DNA of 64,000 nt from Symsagittifera roscoffensis. Its lineage: Eukaryota; Xenacoelomorpha; Acoela; Convolutidae. Under the pieces are notes generated by a model. It did no database searches and was not told where the DNA came from. It saw nothing but the letters and a program-made list of their open reading frames with translations. Made by a program: the position numbers and the translations under genes. This document shows, piece after piece, positions 44,566-56,799 of the stretch. The number at the start of each line of letters is the position of its first letter. Position 1 is the first letter of the stretch. The DNA is taken from contig NC_087062.1 in NCBI RefSeq assembly GCF_963678635.1, positions 16,417,789 through 16,481,788 on the forward strand, given 5' to 3'.

Positions 44566-44611
44566 CCCCCCCCCCCTAAGCAGGTTGAGTTGTTTATAGG
44601 GGGGGGGGGGG
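44566..44611. repeat. C-run and G-run inverted pair
   Basis: Eleven C (44566-44576) and thirteen G (44599-44611) are separated by 22 bases, so the strand can form a strong hairpin or the runs a quadruplex/i-motif. It sits about 330 bp upstream of the SPT subunit start codon. Confidence 0.85.
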
Positions 44612-44944
44612 ATGTTAACTTGGCTCTTTTTTTAACCAAGAAAAAAACAGCTTTCTTCCTGAAAACGCATGTTTTCAATATACGCACAAAAGTTTTCCAA
44701 ACGGCGCGCAAAATTGTAGGAACCAGCCGAATTTGAACACGACTCTAAACACTGATGCTTTCATTGAGGGTTTCAAATCATTTGCTCTAAGTCCATGTGA
44801 ACATTTGTCCCCTAAAAAAGGCATTTTGCGAAAAAAAAACCGAATTTGCAATTACTTTGTCCGTTTTAAGAGTATTTTACCAAAAAACAAGAACCTACAA
44901 GGTCAAAACAACGCTGTTCAATCTATCGAGAGGAGTGGAGTAAA

Positions 44945-45756
44945 ATGTCGACTGGAGTGCAGACGACATTAGACGAAAAAGACGATATTTTCGTTCAACT
45001 GAAGCGGCCGGGCTTGAGAGGCTTCATCAACAGGTGCAGTGATGAGCAACCGTAAGATCATTTCAAAAAAATTATAAACGTCCAATCTTTAAGCCACACA
45101 AAAAACGAATCAATCTAGAATTAACTTAAAACACGAATATTCAGAAATGAATATTTTAAAAAATGTTATTTTATTTCCAGTTGATTTTGCTTTTGAGTGG
45201 TCCACATTTGGTTTTTTTTTGATGAACTTACTTACCTGTTTGGTATCCTAGAAGATGACCATAATGTCTTGCCTCAAAGTACAGACGAATACTTTAAGAA
45301 AAGTTATGACACCAAATTTTTTTTTATTGTTGAAACTTTGAAATTTATCAGCAAATTCATTTGCGAAGTTAAACGTTTTTATCAAAAATGAATTGCACAT
45401 TGAATCAAGTCTTACGCTCCATTGATAGACTAAATTTAGAACAGATGGTAACTTTGGTACGTTGGGTCTGTCTTGTTAAGTCAATAAAAGTTGTGAAAAA
45501 TTCATCAAAATAAATCTAACAACCGAAATTTTGAAGCTCATCACTGAACTGAATGCAAATCAGATGGTACTTTGCGTACGAGGTCAACAGCACTATGTTG
45601 ATCATGGAGCCATGGGAGAAGAGACTATTTCACTCTCTCATGTTCTGCATTCTCGTCATGTCACTCTACACTTTCCTAGTCTACTTCCCCCCTTACCTGT
45701 TCGAAATGCTCACTTACATTGGGGTGATGGGTGGGGGCGAGCCGGAGTTAAAATAA
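44945..45756 (+). CDS. SPTSS: Small subunit of serine palmitoyltransferase (2 exons, complete)
   Basis: Exons 44945-45051 and 45564-45756 join in phase (107+193 = 300 nt) to 99 residues, across a 512-bp GT-AG intron. Exon 2 carries the family core: WYFAYEVNSTMLIMEPWEKR (the EPWE motif, 51-54), then FHSLMFCILVMSLYTFLVYF, one transmembrane helix, and PPYLFEMLTYIG. Human SPTSSA/SPTSSB are about 70-76 residues; the extra length is an N-terminal extension of about 25 residues and a short polar tail (GGGEPELK). The family activates the SPTLC1/SPTLC2 heterodimer in the ER membrane, the first step of sphingolipid synthesis, and tunes acyl-CoA choice. The start was chosen by splice phase: the ATG at 45553 also gives an in-frame 67-residue reading but follows a stop and lies before the acceptor. 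The A/B paralogue is not decided. Confidence 0.85.
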
Positions 45757-46454
45757 TAACCAATTCATCACAGATTATGTAAACTTAATTTCGATATTTT
45801 TTGGCTAATTTTTACTATCATTAAAATACAATTCACAAACGAGCTAACACAGTTTAACCATTCTACAAATTGAATGATTGATTTATACAAACTTGTTTAA
45901 ATAAATGTTCAAAATTCTTGTTTGTTATTGAGTTGTGAAAAATTTGATCATTAAAAAAATTATCTCGTGCCAAATTCATAAAATATTAAATAAATATGCA
46001 TTTGTTCATCGTTTTTCAATGAACAGTTTTATTTAGTTCCATTTACAACCACCAGCAATTGTTTCTGCTTTAAAATGGACCGTATAGAGATATCTAAGAG
46101 TCCATGGGTCTCTTTAAGGATCCGGACATTTTAAACTTCCCGAGTTTCCACGTTCAGTACTACAATCCTATGAACAACAAATTGCAGTGGAATTCTGCAA
46201 TTGTCGTTGGCGCCAGGAAACGACAAATTCTCTAAAAATGAACATAAAAAATTGCGAAGAATCAGCAACTCACATATTTGACACATAATTAAAACCTGAG
46301 AAAAATTGCGTGTCACGTTTGGTTGAAATTTTAGGTTTGGTCGGCCAAAAATGGATGACATCAGAAAAATACCCAAAAAGGGACCTTTTGGTTGTTGAGG
46401 TAGTTGAATCCCTGAGGGGGGAAAGCTTCCCCCGTCCCCCCTTAAATCCTCCCT
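45757..46454. other. 3' flank of the SPT subunit gene
   Basis: AT-rich sequence with possible polyadenylation words (aaataaatg, 45899-45907; aataaat near 45990). No further gene seen. Confidence 0.4.
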
Positions 46455-48350
46455 TGTGAGTTTAAGTCCGGGGTGGCTCACTCATAGAGTAATTTCGGTC
46501 AAGGTACACCATCTGTTCGTCGCGCTATCTTAATTTCGGCCGGATAGATTCGTGCAACTTCTCAGTCTAATACCAGTCTTAATCTTACTTTTATATCTCT
46601 TAGTCTCATTCGATCTAGTGTATACTGGTGTTTGCGAAGCTTGTTATAAAGAACTGTTCTGAGAAAGAGCAACTGTTTGATAAATTAAATTTATTCTGTT
46701 CTAGCTGAAACTATAAATAGTTTCAACCTTACAAGTGTTAATTATGGATCATGATTGGTTAGTTCTAAATATTTTACAGAGATAGTTTATCGAGAATATT
46801 ATAGGATAAAACAATTGTTTTGAATTGATTCCACCCATCCGGGGTTTACAGAGGTTTTAAGTTTTAATTTTGTTCTTGCGAAGGATTTTTTTGGAGAAGA
46901 TTCTTTTGAAGCAGTGGTTGCGTAAACGAAGAGAAAGAAACAGTTCTTCGTGTTGTGAAGTAAATATCTTCATAGATAGAGAAGGTGTAGAGTTGCTCGT
47001 ATTTCAAAAGTTGGTTTCGTGTATCAAGATTGAGTTGAGGGATCGTGTCAAATAAAGTGACGTGTTGATTTCGTTAAGTTAGAGCGAGACTACGAGCATT
47101 ATCAACTATTCATTGAATAGCGAGATAGCGTTTGACTTTTCGGTGTGAAGCGCCAAGTGAGTAAGATTCGATGGTTTGAGTTCAAGATCGAGTTGGCCAT
47201 TGTTCTTGTTCAACAGTTACCTTTATTGAGATGTTCGCTCTTTACTCTAAATCCTGCGAGGGTTTTAGCTAAGGCAACAAACCAATAGATTTGCCATTCC
47301 AGAGTCGGAATGTCACCGGGTTGCATCTCCCTTTGCTGCTCGTTCCTTTTGCTCTAATGAACCTTTTTACTTTATATATTTATATCTGCATCTTGTTAAA
47401 GAAATCAGTTTTAGTTGTGCTTGTTATTAATTGTTTTCGCAAAAGCCTTTATATTAGTTTCGTTTTTTAAAGAGTTGCTCATCCCAGAGTTTTTCTCGTC
47501 AAAAAATGAGCTTGTCATAAGCGTGATTTAGCGCAGTGGAGGATGCCGGCTATAGACCATGCTCAGGACGTTTTTTACTGATAGGTTGTGGGAGTATGTT
47601 ATTACCCTCTCTTTGAGCAGAGTCTTTTTTCGTGTTCAACCTTTTTTATTTTTCATGAGTTGTTTTTCTCTTTTGTTCTTTAGTTGACTCATTTTTTCAA
47701 AACCAGATTGTTGTGGTTTGTGTGGTTCTTTTAGTGTTTTTGTGTTTCAATTGGTTTTAATGAAACTTTAGAGCGAGGTGTTAAAGAATAATTTATCCAG
47801 TTTTAGTTTGGGTTTAATCTGGCTTGGGTATCATAAGACTTGGTCATACATGCGGTTGGTTTTGTGGTATTAGTAAGTTGCGTTGGTTAGTATACGCTTA
47901 ATTATGAATCCTTTCGAACGGTTGAAAGAAAATTTTGTACACATGTCAAAGCAAGTTAAAGTTTTTATCAGTTAGTTTGTAGAACTAGAAATTAATTTGC
48001 TAAATAATTCTACGGTGGCCACTTACTCAATTTGGGCTGAATAAGTGCGTGAATTAATAACTTGCCTTTTAAGGCGCGTGTTAGTTGATTTGGGCGGAAA
48101 TAGTGCGTGAAATATGGGCGAGTGAAATTTAAAAATCAAACTTTTTAAATGGGGGCTCACATAAGAAGGTTAGTTACCCTAACTTATTTTTCATTATCAA
48201 TTTGATACTTCGTATTGTGAATTTACAACATGGTTATCAATTTATTGTTACTTATCGAATATAGTTCACTGATATACTCATAGTTAGACTAAAACTTGAC
48301 ATTTTATTTTTACCTTCATTTTTGTTTTTTAGAGTAATGACTGGTGAAAT
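46455..48350 (-). repeat. LTR-like 3' end of element copy B
   Basis: The reverse complement matches 4190-4377 (through ...gaaattactctatgag) and 3225-3480 of copy A. The boundary at 46455 (reading tgtgag on the plus strand) corresponds to ...ctcaca at 4377. Plus-strand ORFs here are chance. Confidence 0.5.
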
Positions 48351-48519
48351 CTAAAAAGAGAAAGTAAAACACAAAGGTAAAAATGGTGAATGTTTTATTT
48401 ATTTGTACAAGTGAAATTCATAATTTTTTAGAGTCCGCTACCAAAAAGAATCCATGGGGAATTTTGTTTTGATGTTGTCTGAGGTTAATAAAAGCATAGC
48501 AAGCATGCGGATTACGTTT

Positions 48520-49900
48520 TTATTGCGTAAAAGCGGCCAAAGAAAAATTCAAGCTGATGATATTGACTTCTTCGGAGACTGCGGAAAATGTTTGGTTAGA
48601 ATTTTGGATTTGGTTGCAAAATTTATGATTGTCTTCAAAATTATGAATGTTCTCTAAAAGGGCAATTTCAACGGATTGGATATACTCGTGCAAGATTATA
48701 ATGGGCCAGGAGTCTTCAAGCGGGAAGTTGTTGGTGAGAAGGCAAAAGATGTACATTTGTCGCACGGGATCATAGTTACGGAAGATGTTGTGAAAGTTAG
48801 TTTAATTTATGCAATTTGTGAAATTTAGAAAATAAGGTGATGTATCTTCAGATATAAAAAACATAAAGCGATTGTGGGGGTTATGGGAGGGTGAACTGTG
48901 ATGATAGTGTCGTTGGATAAATTTATAATAAGTGTATATGTGTGAGAGTTTAGTCTGCAACATAAATTCATGAGAACAGTTAATATATCGTTCTTGCGGT
49001 GTTAGAATATTGAATGTTAGTGCAAAATGATCAAATTTACTGAAAAATTGTTCTTATACTTTTGTAATCATTGGTGCGCAGTCGATGATGTGATCGAATT
49101 TTTTATTAGTTCTATCGAGGTGCAAGATGTATTCAGATTTTATGAAAAGCTTTTCGGTTAGTTGTGCATTCACATTTGGGTCAGTATCATGTGGTGAGTC
49201 TTCCATATGTCGGCCAACTGTATGATCATAGTGATTAATAGAATATCGGTTAGCTTTTGGTGCATTATATCTGTTAAATGTTTGGTTCAGGCCTATGTGT
49301 GAATTGATTTAGGTGGGGTGCGTTAGTTAATTGTTTAATAATTGAACTGCAAAGCTCATCGTCGTCTTGCTTCTTTTTTAGGGCTTTTATAGTGGACTAG
49401 TAAAATTATAAAATATGATATCCATGAAACGGTTGGTAGCAGGGAATATTCATCAATATACTGGGCTCGTTGAACTTGGTTTCTTGCGTTGTAATAGGTG
49501 TAGTGAGGGAAGAATGGAAAGTTTTCTACTAAAAATTGGTTAAATTAGTCTGGCATAGATGATGGTATAGGAGGCGTGATGATCATGGGCGGTTAATGAG
49601 AAATTGTGGTATATTATTGGAATGTTTGCCTTTCATAAGAATTTTTTGTGCATGTGTTGGGGAAATATGGACAGCGCGGATGGATGATTCAGAGGTTGAG
49701 GCGGAACGGGTGAGTTCGTGAATCGTTTTTAGTTATTGGTTTTATGAATTTGGTGAGTAATAAAATCGTCGAGGTCATGCTAAAGCTGGTCATCTATGAT
49801 GGGACTAGATACAGCTGGTGCAAAACTTCAAAGAGGAGAAAGGGTAGGGGTAGAGTCAGTGTGCGAGGAGGCGGAGTGGGTGAGTTGGTGTTTTTTGGAG
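48520..49900 (-). pseudogene. Unrecognised ORF region 3 (copy B), decayed
   Basis: An open fragment at 48520-48765 (minus; starts MRQMYIFC) corresponds to the last ORF of copy A at 2369-2695. The rest, up to about 49900, is broken by stops but aligns in pieces with 1300-2360 (for example the reverse complement of 48890-49060 with 2120-2260). Function unknown. Confidence 0.4.
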
Positions 49901-49929
49901 TTTTTTAATTAAATAATGAGTTATTGGTG

Positions 49930-50386
49930 TTATGAAGGTGGTTGGGAACTATTAGTGGGCCTGGGCTCGGAATCTAGGAATTCATCACGTGTATCTACTA
50001 TGGAGTTATTGAAATTAGAGTTAGTACTAAAAACAGTTTGGGTTGAGTCGTCAGAATCCAGGTGTGATAATTTAGAAGAAAAACTAGGTAGGGGTGAATA
50101 GGTGAGGTCAGAGAACATAATAAGGGATTCGTGACGTTGAAGATTAGATGAGTAGTAAAGGTAACGGTTGAGGGTTTCAGCTTGGCGGCTCATAGTGGGT
50201 TAAAAGATGATTGTTTTGAGAACGAAAAATTAAAGTGTGCGGTTGTACTACAATTTGTTCATATGTTTCATTGATGGTGGTTTGTTGAAGTGCCATATGA
50301 GTTGAAGGGCTACGTTGTAAGTTACTTTTATGAAACATTCGTTCGCGGTTACTAATATGTAGAATGTTCATTTGAAAAGGTGGCAT
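49930..50386 (-). pseudogene. Ser/Pro/Asn-rich ORF downstream of env (copy B)
   Basis: Minus-strand frames 50386-50177 and 50193-49930 encode polar low-complexity protein. The block TYEQIVVQPHT / FRSQNNH matches copy A. Here the frame is open across the point where copy A has a one-base insertion, but a stop follows soon after, so both copies are broken at different places. Confidence 0.4.
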
Positions 50387-50499
50387 TTTGCGGTATTATT
50401 GATAGAGGGTGGTTATTTTGTAAACTGTGTAAAGTGATGGTGTTGTAGGTGTAGCATTTGTATTGTCACGTTGATTATCGCATTTGTTTGGTTTTGTGG

Positions 50500-52770
50500 T
50501 TAAATTTTTTTTATTGTATAAGCAAATTTGTGCATCAAGAAGAATTTTGTTAAAAGAGGTGGAAGAATTCTTGTTACCCTAGCTTGTCTAGAAGCTTGTG
50601 TGTGTAAGCACACTTTTGTAGGTTCTTTTAAGTAGTGAGAAGAGAAATCCTACAAAGTATTACCTTGCGTATAATATAGTCAATCTTTCTAAGAATTAGT
50701 AGGGCCATCCTAGAAATGCTAGGAGTTCATTTTTGATGTTTAAAAAACTAAAAAAATTAATTGGTGTCAAACCATGTGGGCGGTATTTTTCTCAATTCAG
50801 ACAAATTTAGTCTTTTTTGTCTTTAAATTGTCTACTGTAGTTTTGTTGACAGATATCTGAAAATTCTGCTGCTTAAGCGATTTGGAGGAGGTTTTGATCA
50901 TTGATTTTCTTTGGATTGTATCCATTTTGTTGAAGAATTCTTGAAATTTTTAAGTTCAAAAATTGTGTTTACAATCTGATTTTGAGTATCTGTATACAAA
51001 ATGTAAATCTATATTGGGTTTCGAGTGATGGCGTGGATGCTTTTGGTATAAACGTTTTGAAAGAGTGGCATTAAAGTAGGATATGAAGTGAGAGGATAAT
51101 ATGTTTGGGCTAAGCTTTACTACGTTATGACTGTTATCACATCCACATGGGACAACTGTATCCCAAAAACATGTGCATCGTGATAATGTGTCTCCAAAAT
51201 GAAGTTTTCAAAATTTAATTATAGGTATGCGTTCGTGCATCTCTTATCTTCAAATTCATAGAGTGGTGAGAGTGAAGGGACAGTTCAAGTGCAATACAAG
51301 AGGACCCTTTCTTCATAATCAATGAAACTTGAGGGGTTACCAGATAAGATGTATCCTGCGTAAATTTGCTTGAGTACTGCTGAAACGAGAGAATAAAATG
51401 TTTTGTTCGTTGTTATTCACAAAAATCTGCTAATTCGGTAGTCTAATATTTATCGCAGTAAATTTCATTGTGAATTGCGCCAGAAAACGTGTCATTCACT
51501 AGTGATAGTTCATGTATTTTAGTACTGTCCTGTTTTTCTGAAGAACTTTTCCTCCGATGTTTTCTTTGTTTTTGCAAAACGTTACCGGGATGTAAGATTT
51601 TGCGTCGTCTCTAATTTGATTTGTGTAGGCCATATCAACGCTTAATTTGGCTGTTTTTATATCAAAACCTTTTTCGTATTCGACAAGTATTTCTGAAAAT
51701 TGGTTCGAAAAAGTGGTTTTGGGTTTTGCATTCTACTTCGGTTTCAGAGTGAATTTGAAAACGAGTTAATTTCTCTCGTATAGCGTGCATATTCTTGTAT
51801 TGATTTGGATTTGATCTGGTGGGATCATAATTCAATTTACCAAAAGCTATAGATTAAATGACTTTTTTTGTGATATTGCATCATTATTGCGTGAGTTTTA
51901 TCGTTTTAGCGTGAAATAAGGTACGTGTGTCTCCAGGGAACCAAAATATGTTTGCCTGTGTTCATGTAGTGCAAAATCCCTGATCATTCTTACAAGTTAA
52001 ACGAAATCCTTGATGTAAAATAGTGTCATCATTTAAATCTCGTATTAGTTGTACGTTTTCTGGGTGGATTTTGCAATCGAAAAACATTATTTCTTGGTAT
52101 CTTGAAATTTTTGCGTATGCTCTCAGTTCGATGGGTTTTCTTATTCCAATGTGAGATATCCAGTTTTTATCATGTGTGTCATAGGCTAAACGTCCATGTG
52201 CACCATGATAAGCAAATTTATCGTCTAGTGGGATGTGACCCTGGTGTTGTTCAAGTTGTGCTTGATGTGGGGATTCTGGAAAAACTTACAAACTTACTAA
52301 ATTTTGATTTACAGCTTTGCCTGTAACTTATTTTAAAATTTCAGTTCGTTTCTACAATCTTCTGGGTCAAGATGTAGCAATCTTTCTATGTTATTTTGTT
52401 ATTGGGATTCGTGATCGAGTCTACTCTTTTTTCCATTTGAAACTTGCTAAAAATGTACTTTCGTTTCAGAAATTTTTCCGGTGAGCTTATAACCTATTAG
52501 AGTTGTAGCTCGGGCTTTGGAGTAAATTGTAGCGATAACAGTTTTTGATTCAATATCTTGTGGTTCAGATTCACATTGTATGACCTGGTTAATTGCATAT
52601 TTGTGTAAGGTCTTTTGTTGGTGATCATCACAATCATAATTTGTAACCAGGAGATCTTCTGGTCCTGTTCGGGGAGACGGTTTTTCATGATTAATCGTTT
52701 CGTGGTGAAAAAATCGAGAAAAGGATTTGTTTGATAAATTTACCAAAAAATGTATTTGTGCAAAACCCAT
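50500..52770 (-). pseudogene. Env-like glycoprotein of the element (copy B), many breaks
   Basis: The first clear frame is minus 52770-52447 (107 residues, with a YDC-type start of a Cys-rich ectodomain). Further pieces in other frames follow at about 52260-51960 and lower, ending in the membrane-anchor part near 50760-50520 that matches copy A. A central piece contains DKFAYHGAHGRLAYD, and a later one has a C-x-N-x3-FCT pattern followed by WFPGDT after a stop. The layout (Cys-rich ectodomain, conserved central block, C-terminal anchor) resembles chuvirus-like class III glycoproteins captured by retroelements. This is recognition by eye only. At least four stops or shifts make it non-functional. 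Confidence 0.5.
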
Positions 52771-54500
52771 GAAAAAAGTGTTATTGAAATGCTATATTTA
52801 TATATCAGTTCTGTTGTTATAATTGGAGGGCATAAGGATTGAGGGGTGATGTCTGGTGGTGACAATAGTAATAGTTTATGTACTAAATTGTTTAATTTTA
52901 CTCTGTTTTCAAATTGAAGAGTTACTTTTTTCGAATATCGTGTCTATATTGTAGTCTGCTTAATGCCCATTTATGGAGGTGAGTGCTATCGAGGTGTTGT
53001 CCAAAAAATGGACGGGCGCAGTTTTACAACAAATTAACTACGGGGAAGGTGGGGGGGGGGGGGGGTTTACAATGGTGGGGGGGGGGGGGGTCTTTGAATT
53101 GTATTAATGAAAAGATCCAGAGGATTTGGGGATGGTGATGAGGGTATACTAAAACTAACTCTTGGCGTGGTTAGGCTTCCCTTCTGTCGGTGATGGATAA
53201 TTTGTCTGTCAATTGTAGTTGTGAGAACTTGATTTTGATGGTTCCCTTATGGGTGCGTAACGATGTGCTGGTGTTAAGGGTTCTGATAGTGATACGTGTC
53301 TTTCTTCAGAAGTTTAGAGATTTGCTACATATGGTATACTATTAGATGATTGGGGTTGATTGTTTGACTAGATGTGGGAGTTTTTCGGGAGTCTTGGGGT
53401 GTGTTGGTAGGTGGAGAATCTTTGACAGGGGTTCGGTTAGCATTTTTGAAATTAATTGATAAATTTTTGATGTACTACTTATACTTTACATGTTCATGAT
53501 AAAATTCTTCAGCACAAATTATGATCAATTTTTGCTTTCTTTATACCTTCATAAGAGTTCAAACTAGGGAAGCTATCAATGTGAAAAGAAAATTGTGAGA
53601 AGAATGAAAATTTGTTCAGTATCGTACATGATTAGGTGGTTGATAGTTTTCGAGAGAGAATAGTAGGTTTGGACGAGGGAATAGAAAATTATAATTTGGG
53701 TAGTATAAATCAGAAAACTGAGGATTATGAATTCTTAAAAATCAGTTATGAAAAAAATACAAGATGTGAAAATTGTTGACAAAAATGAAAGAAAATTTGA
53801 AATAATTAATAATTGTTTCTGGACTCTGTTGACCTAATTTTGTAATTAAATTTTCAAAAATGGGGGTGTTACTTTTTGTGGAAGTATCGGAGTAAGGTTT
53901 TTTTTAAATAGTGATATCAGTTTTGACGGGTTTTCGTTTGTATTTGTGCCAAGATTTCAGTTTTCTGATGATAGGGTCAAGTTTCGATTTTTTGAGGTAA
54001 TTGAGATGTTAATCTTACTGTGCAGGATAGAACGATAATTTGAATTTCGTTTTTGATAGAGGTATAGTGTCCGAAGTGTCCTCAAATCAAACATTTCATT
54101 GATCGTGACATTTTGACTGATTTTGTTTGGGCCTGCCAAATTTATTGTATTAATCAGATCTTCTTTTTCTATTATTGGAAATGATTCATTGCGTTGTGGT
54201 TTTTGTTGATGCGTTTTTAACTCTTATTGATTTTTAATCCATGACGAATAAGGTATAGGTTTGAATGTGTCTTTATCTGGTAAATCGTTTCACAATGACT
54301 CTTTTGCCAACCTAGATAGAGTGATAAAGTATTTTTATGTTTAGTATCGGAGACAAGTTTGACTGAGTATTTACAATCTAGTCGTGTTGATGCTTTGTCT
54401 TTTGCATTTAAGAATTTTATCTTTTGTGGTATTTCTACACTATTTTTAGTTTGGGTATTTCTAAGTAATTCGGGTGATGTATTTTGACTAAGTGTATCAG
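52771..54500 (-). other. Copy B sequence upstream of env, not identified
   Basis: It keeps the T/G-rich plus strand (A/C-rich coding strand) typical of copy B, so it probably belongs to the element. A short minus frame at 54139-53957 exists, but no pol motif (YxDD, zinc finger, DTG) is visible. Two poly-G runs lie at 53051-53065 and 53077-53090. The composition changes near 54500. Confidence 0.35.
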
Positions 54501-56366
54501 TATGCCATTCCCCCGGATTGGCACAGTCGAACGCTCCGACGAGAACGAAACCAGGCTTTAGAGACGTTAGCTACGAGTTCGTTATGAAAAGTAGGGTAGG
54601 AAAATTCTAGTTTTTCAAGTTTTCAATTTTTCGATTTGGACTAAGTATTTCTGAGAAACGTAAAAACGGCCAATTTGACCAGAAAAAAACAATAAGGTCA
54701 GTTCGAAAAAACACGCTGAATTAAGAGGACGGAAAACAGTTGGAGGAAAGCACAAGAAAAACGAAGACTCTTGTCGTGATAACAAGACACGATAAGACGC
54801 TGAGCTGAAAAGATCCGGAGAAAGGAAGGTTCAGTGGGACAGCCGGAGCGGATCCGTACCCTCCCGTACCACGCGATTGAAGAGATAACGACATTATCTC
54901 TGAGTGAAACGGAATTGGAGACCCGGTGCCCAGAGACTATTATATACGGTGTGAGACTCTTAAACCTACTTTTTAGCTGCTGTGATGAATGGTTGAATTA
55001 TCTCCGATTGTACATAGTATTTCAGAGCATGAGTAGCTAGAGAAAGGAAATATCAATACATCTCCAATAGATTTGGTATCTAACTGCCACTAAAAACATA
55101 GTAAATAACGGAATTCGAGCGTTGTTTTTAACGGTAATCGCGTAGTCTGGGGATCCGAGACCCATCTATGTGAGGAAAACTGATCAAAAGTCGTTTGACT
55201 GATGGCATAAAAAAGTAACTTACTACAGAGCCCTAAACAGACCAAAAAACTAATTGGCTAGGTCTAGACGATGAAAAACGAGTAGAGTGAAGGTAACTGA
55301 CGCCTGCCAATCGTCAATAGGTGCTTTTTCTACGCTCAATCACCGACCCGCCGCCTGGTACGAATTAGCCTTTTAACATATTCAAGACCGAGGGGGTCGG
55401 AGGTTTAGGTGGAAAGTCATGAGCCCGTTTATCCCGGGGCCCTGCAACCAAAATCAATTAAAGAGAAAGCGTAATGGAGTATAACCAAAAAAAGCCAAAA
55501 ACAAAATTACTTGAAAACAGAAAAGTACAAAAAACAGTAAAAAACCGAAGAAAGACCAAAAACAGTAAAAAAAATCTGAATTGACTTTATTCAGTTATTT
55601 TTCCGGACAAAATGTGATCTGTCTTCACTATTTGTTGTTGTTTCAGATTGATTTATATCATTTCTGATCAAAAGTCTTTCAGTGGTTGGTTAGGTACACT
55701 CCCTTGAGTGTTGTTTGAGTATTTGAGCACGTTAATGATAATTTTGTCGGTGACCGGAGGGTAGAGTGGCAAGCTGACAGACGTGTTCCAGATTCAACAG
55801 GAGGCAACAGGGACAAAATCTACAACGACTGTTGGATATTGTTAACACAAGTTCAGTAGTGGGGGCACAATTGGTGCGGTCCGATTGTACCCTCCATCGA
55901 TTGCGAATTTCCGAGTCAAGGGTCTTAATTCGGGTATTTTGGTGCAAGGGAGAGTATAATAATATTGACTAACATTTTTTAATAGGTTATTATCCTTATT
56001 ATATGTTACTTATCTCCCATATAGACCCAAAAATCACCCTAAATTTTTCAAAAATACCGATTTTCGACCAAACTATTAGCCCCAAAAATTTTGGATATCC
56101 AAGTTTTTTCGAACAACAAAAAGCTTCTGCGCAGTGAACTACAACGTTTTTCGAGTCCCCTAACTGAAGAAACCGCGCGGAAAAGGACTCAGTAGAAGTT
56201 GACGACAATAAACTTTTTCGACCAAAATTTTTGTAACTTTCCGAATTTCGTCAATATGTTTTGAGGATTGAATTTTTGAGTCTTTAGAGTTAAAGCAATA
56301 AAAATTTTTGCGTTAAGAGCCTGCTAGCACAATAAGCTCAGTTGCTAGAACATTTTTTGAGTAACC

Positions 56367-56441
56367 CTTCGAATAGCTCAGTGGATAGAGCTAAACACTT
56401 AAAGATTGGAAAAGGAAGGAATCGGAGGGTCCAAATTTGAC
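56367..56441 (+). other. tRNA-like fossil segment
   Basis: GCTCAGTGGATAGAGC (56376-56391) is a perfect tRNA D arm with A box (56374-56384). A degenerate B box (ggtccaaattt, 56428-56438) follows at tRNA spacing. The acceptor stem does not pair, so it is not a functional tRNA; a tRNA pseudogene or SINE head is likely. Confidence 0.5.
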
Positions 56442-56799
56442 AGTTTTCGGCCAAATTTTTGTTTCCAAGCCTATTTTGATCCGGTTTTTTGCATGATTTT
56501 AGTACTGTACAGGGCTACTGCGCTCGTATCGAGTATTTTTGAGCATTTTCAGCAAGAGTTGCAAAAAACATCTCTGAGAACCTATATAGCTAGTGAAAAA
56601 AGGCCAATTTAGCAAACTCGTCTTTGTTTATTTCTCAAAGACTAACAAACCAATTGGAAAAATTTTTAAGTCGACGATTGGACCATAAGTTGATGTTTTT
56701 GTTCATTTTTTTGAACCGCAACCGTTTTTAGGTTGATAACTTCAGGAAAGAAAAGTTTTTTAGTATTTGTTAGTTAGGAGGGTCCAATTTTTATAGAAC

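Noticed and set aside
45531-45782. 83-codon frame overlapping the SPT subunit
   Set aside because: The other frame carries the family motif; this one has none.
46131-46481. 116-codon minus ORF
   Set aside because: It covers the LTR boundary and flank; no domain and no support in copy A.
56367-56441. Functional tRNA gene
   Set aside because: The acceptor stem does not pair and the T arm is degenerate.
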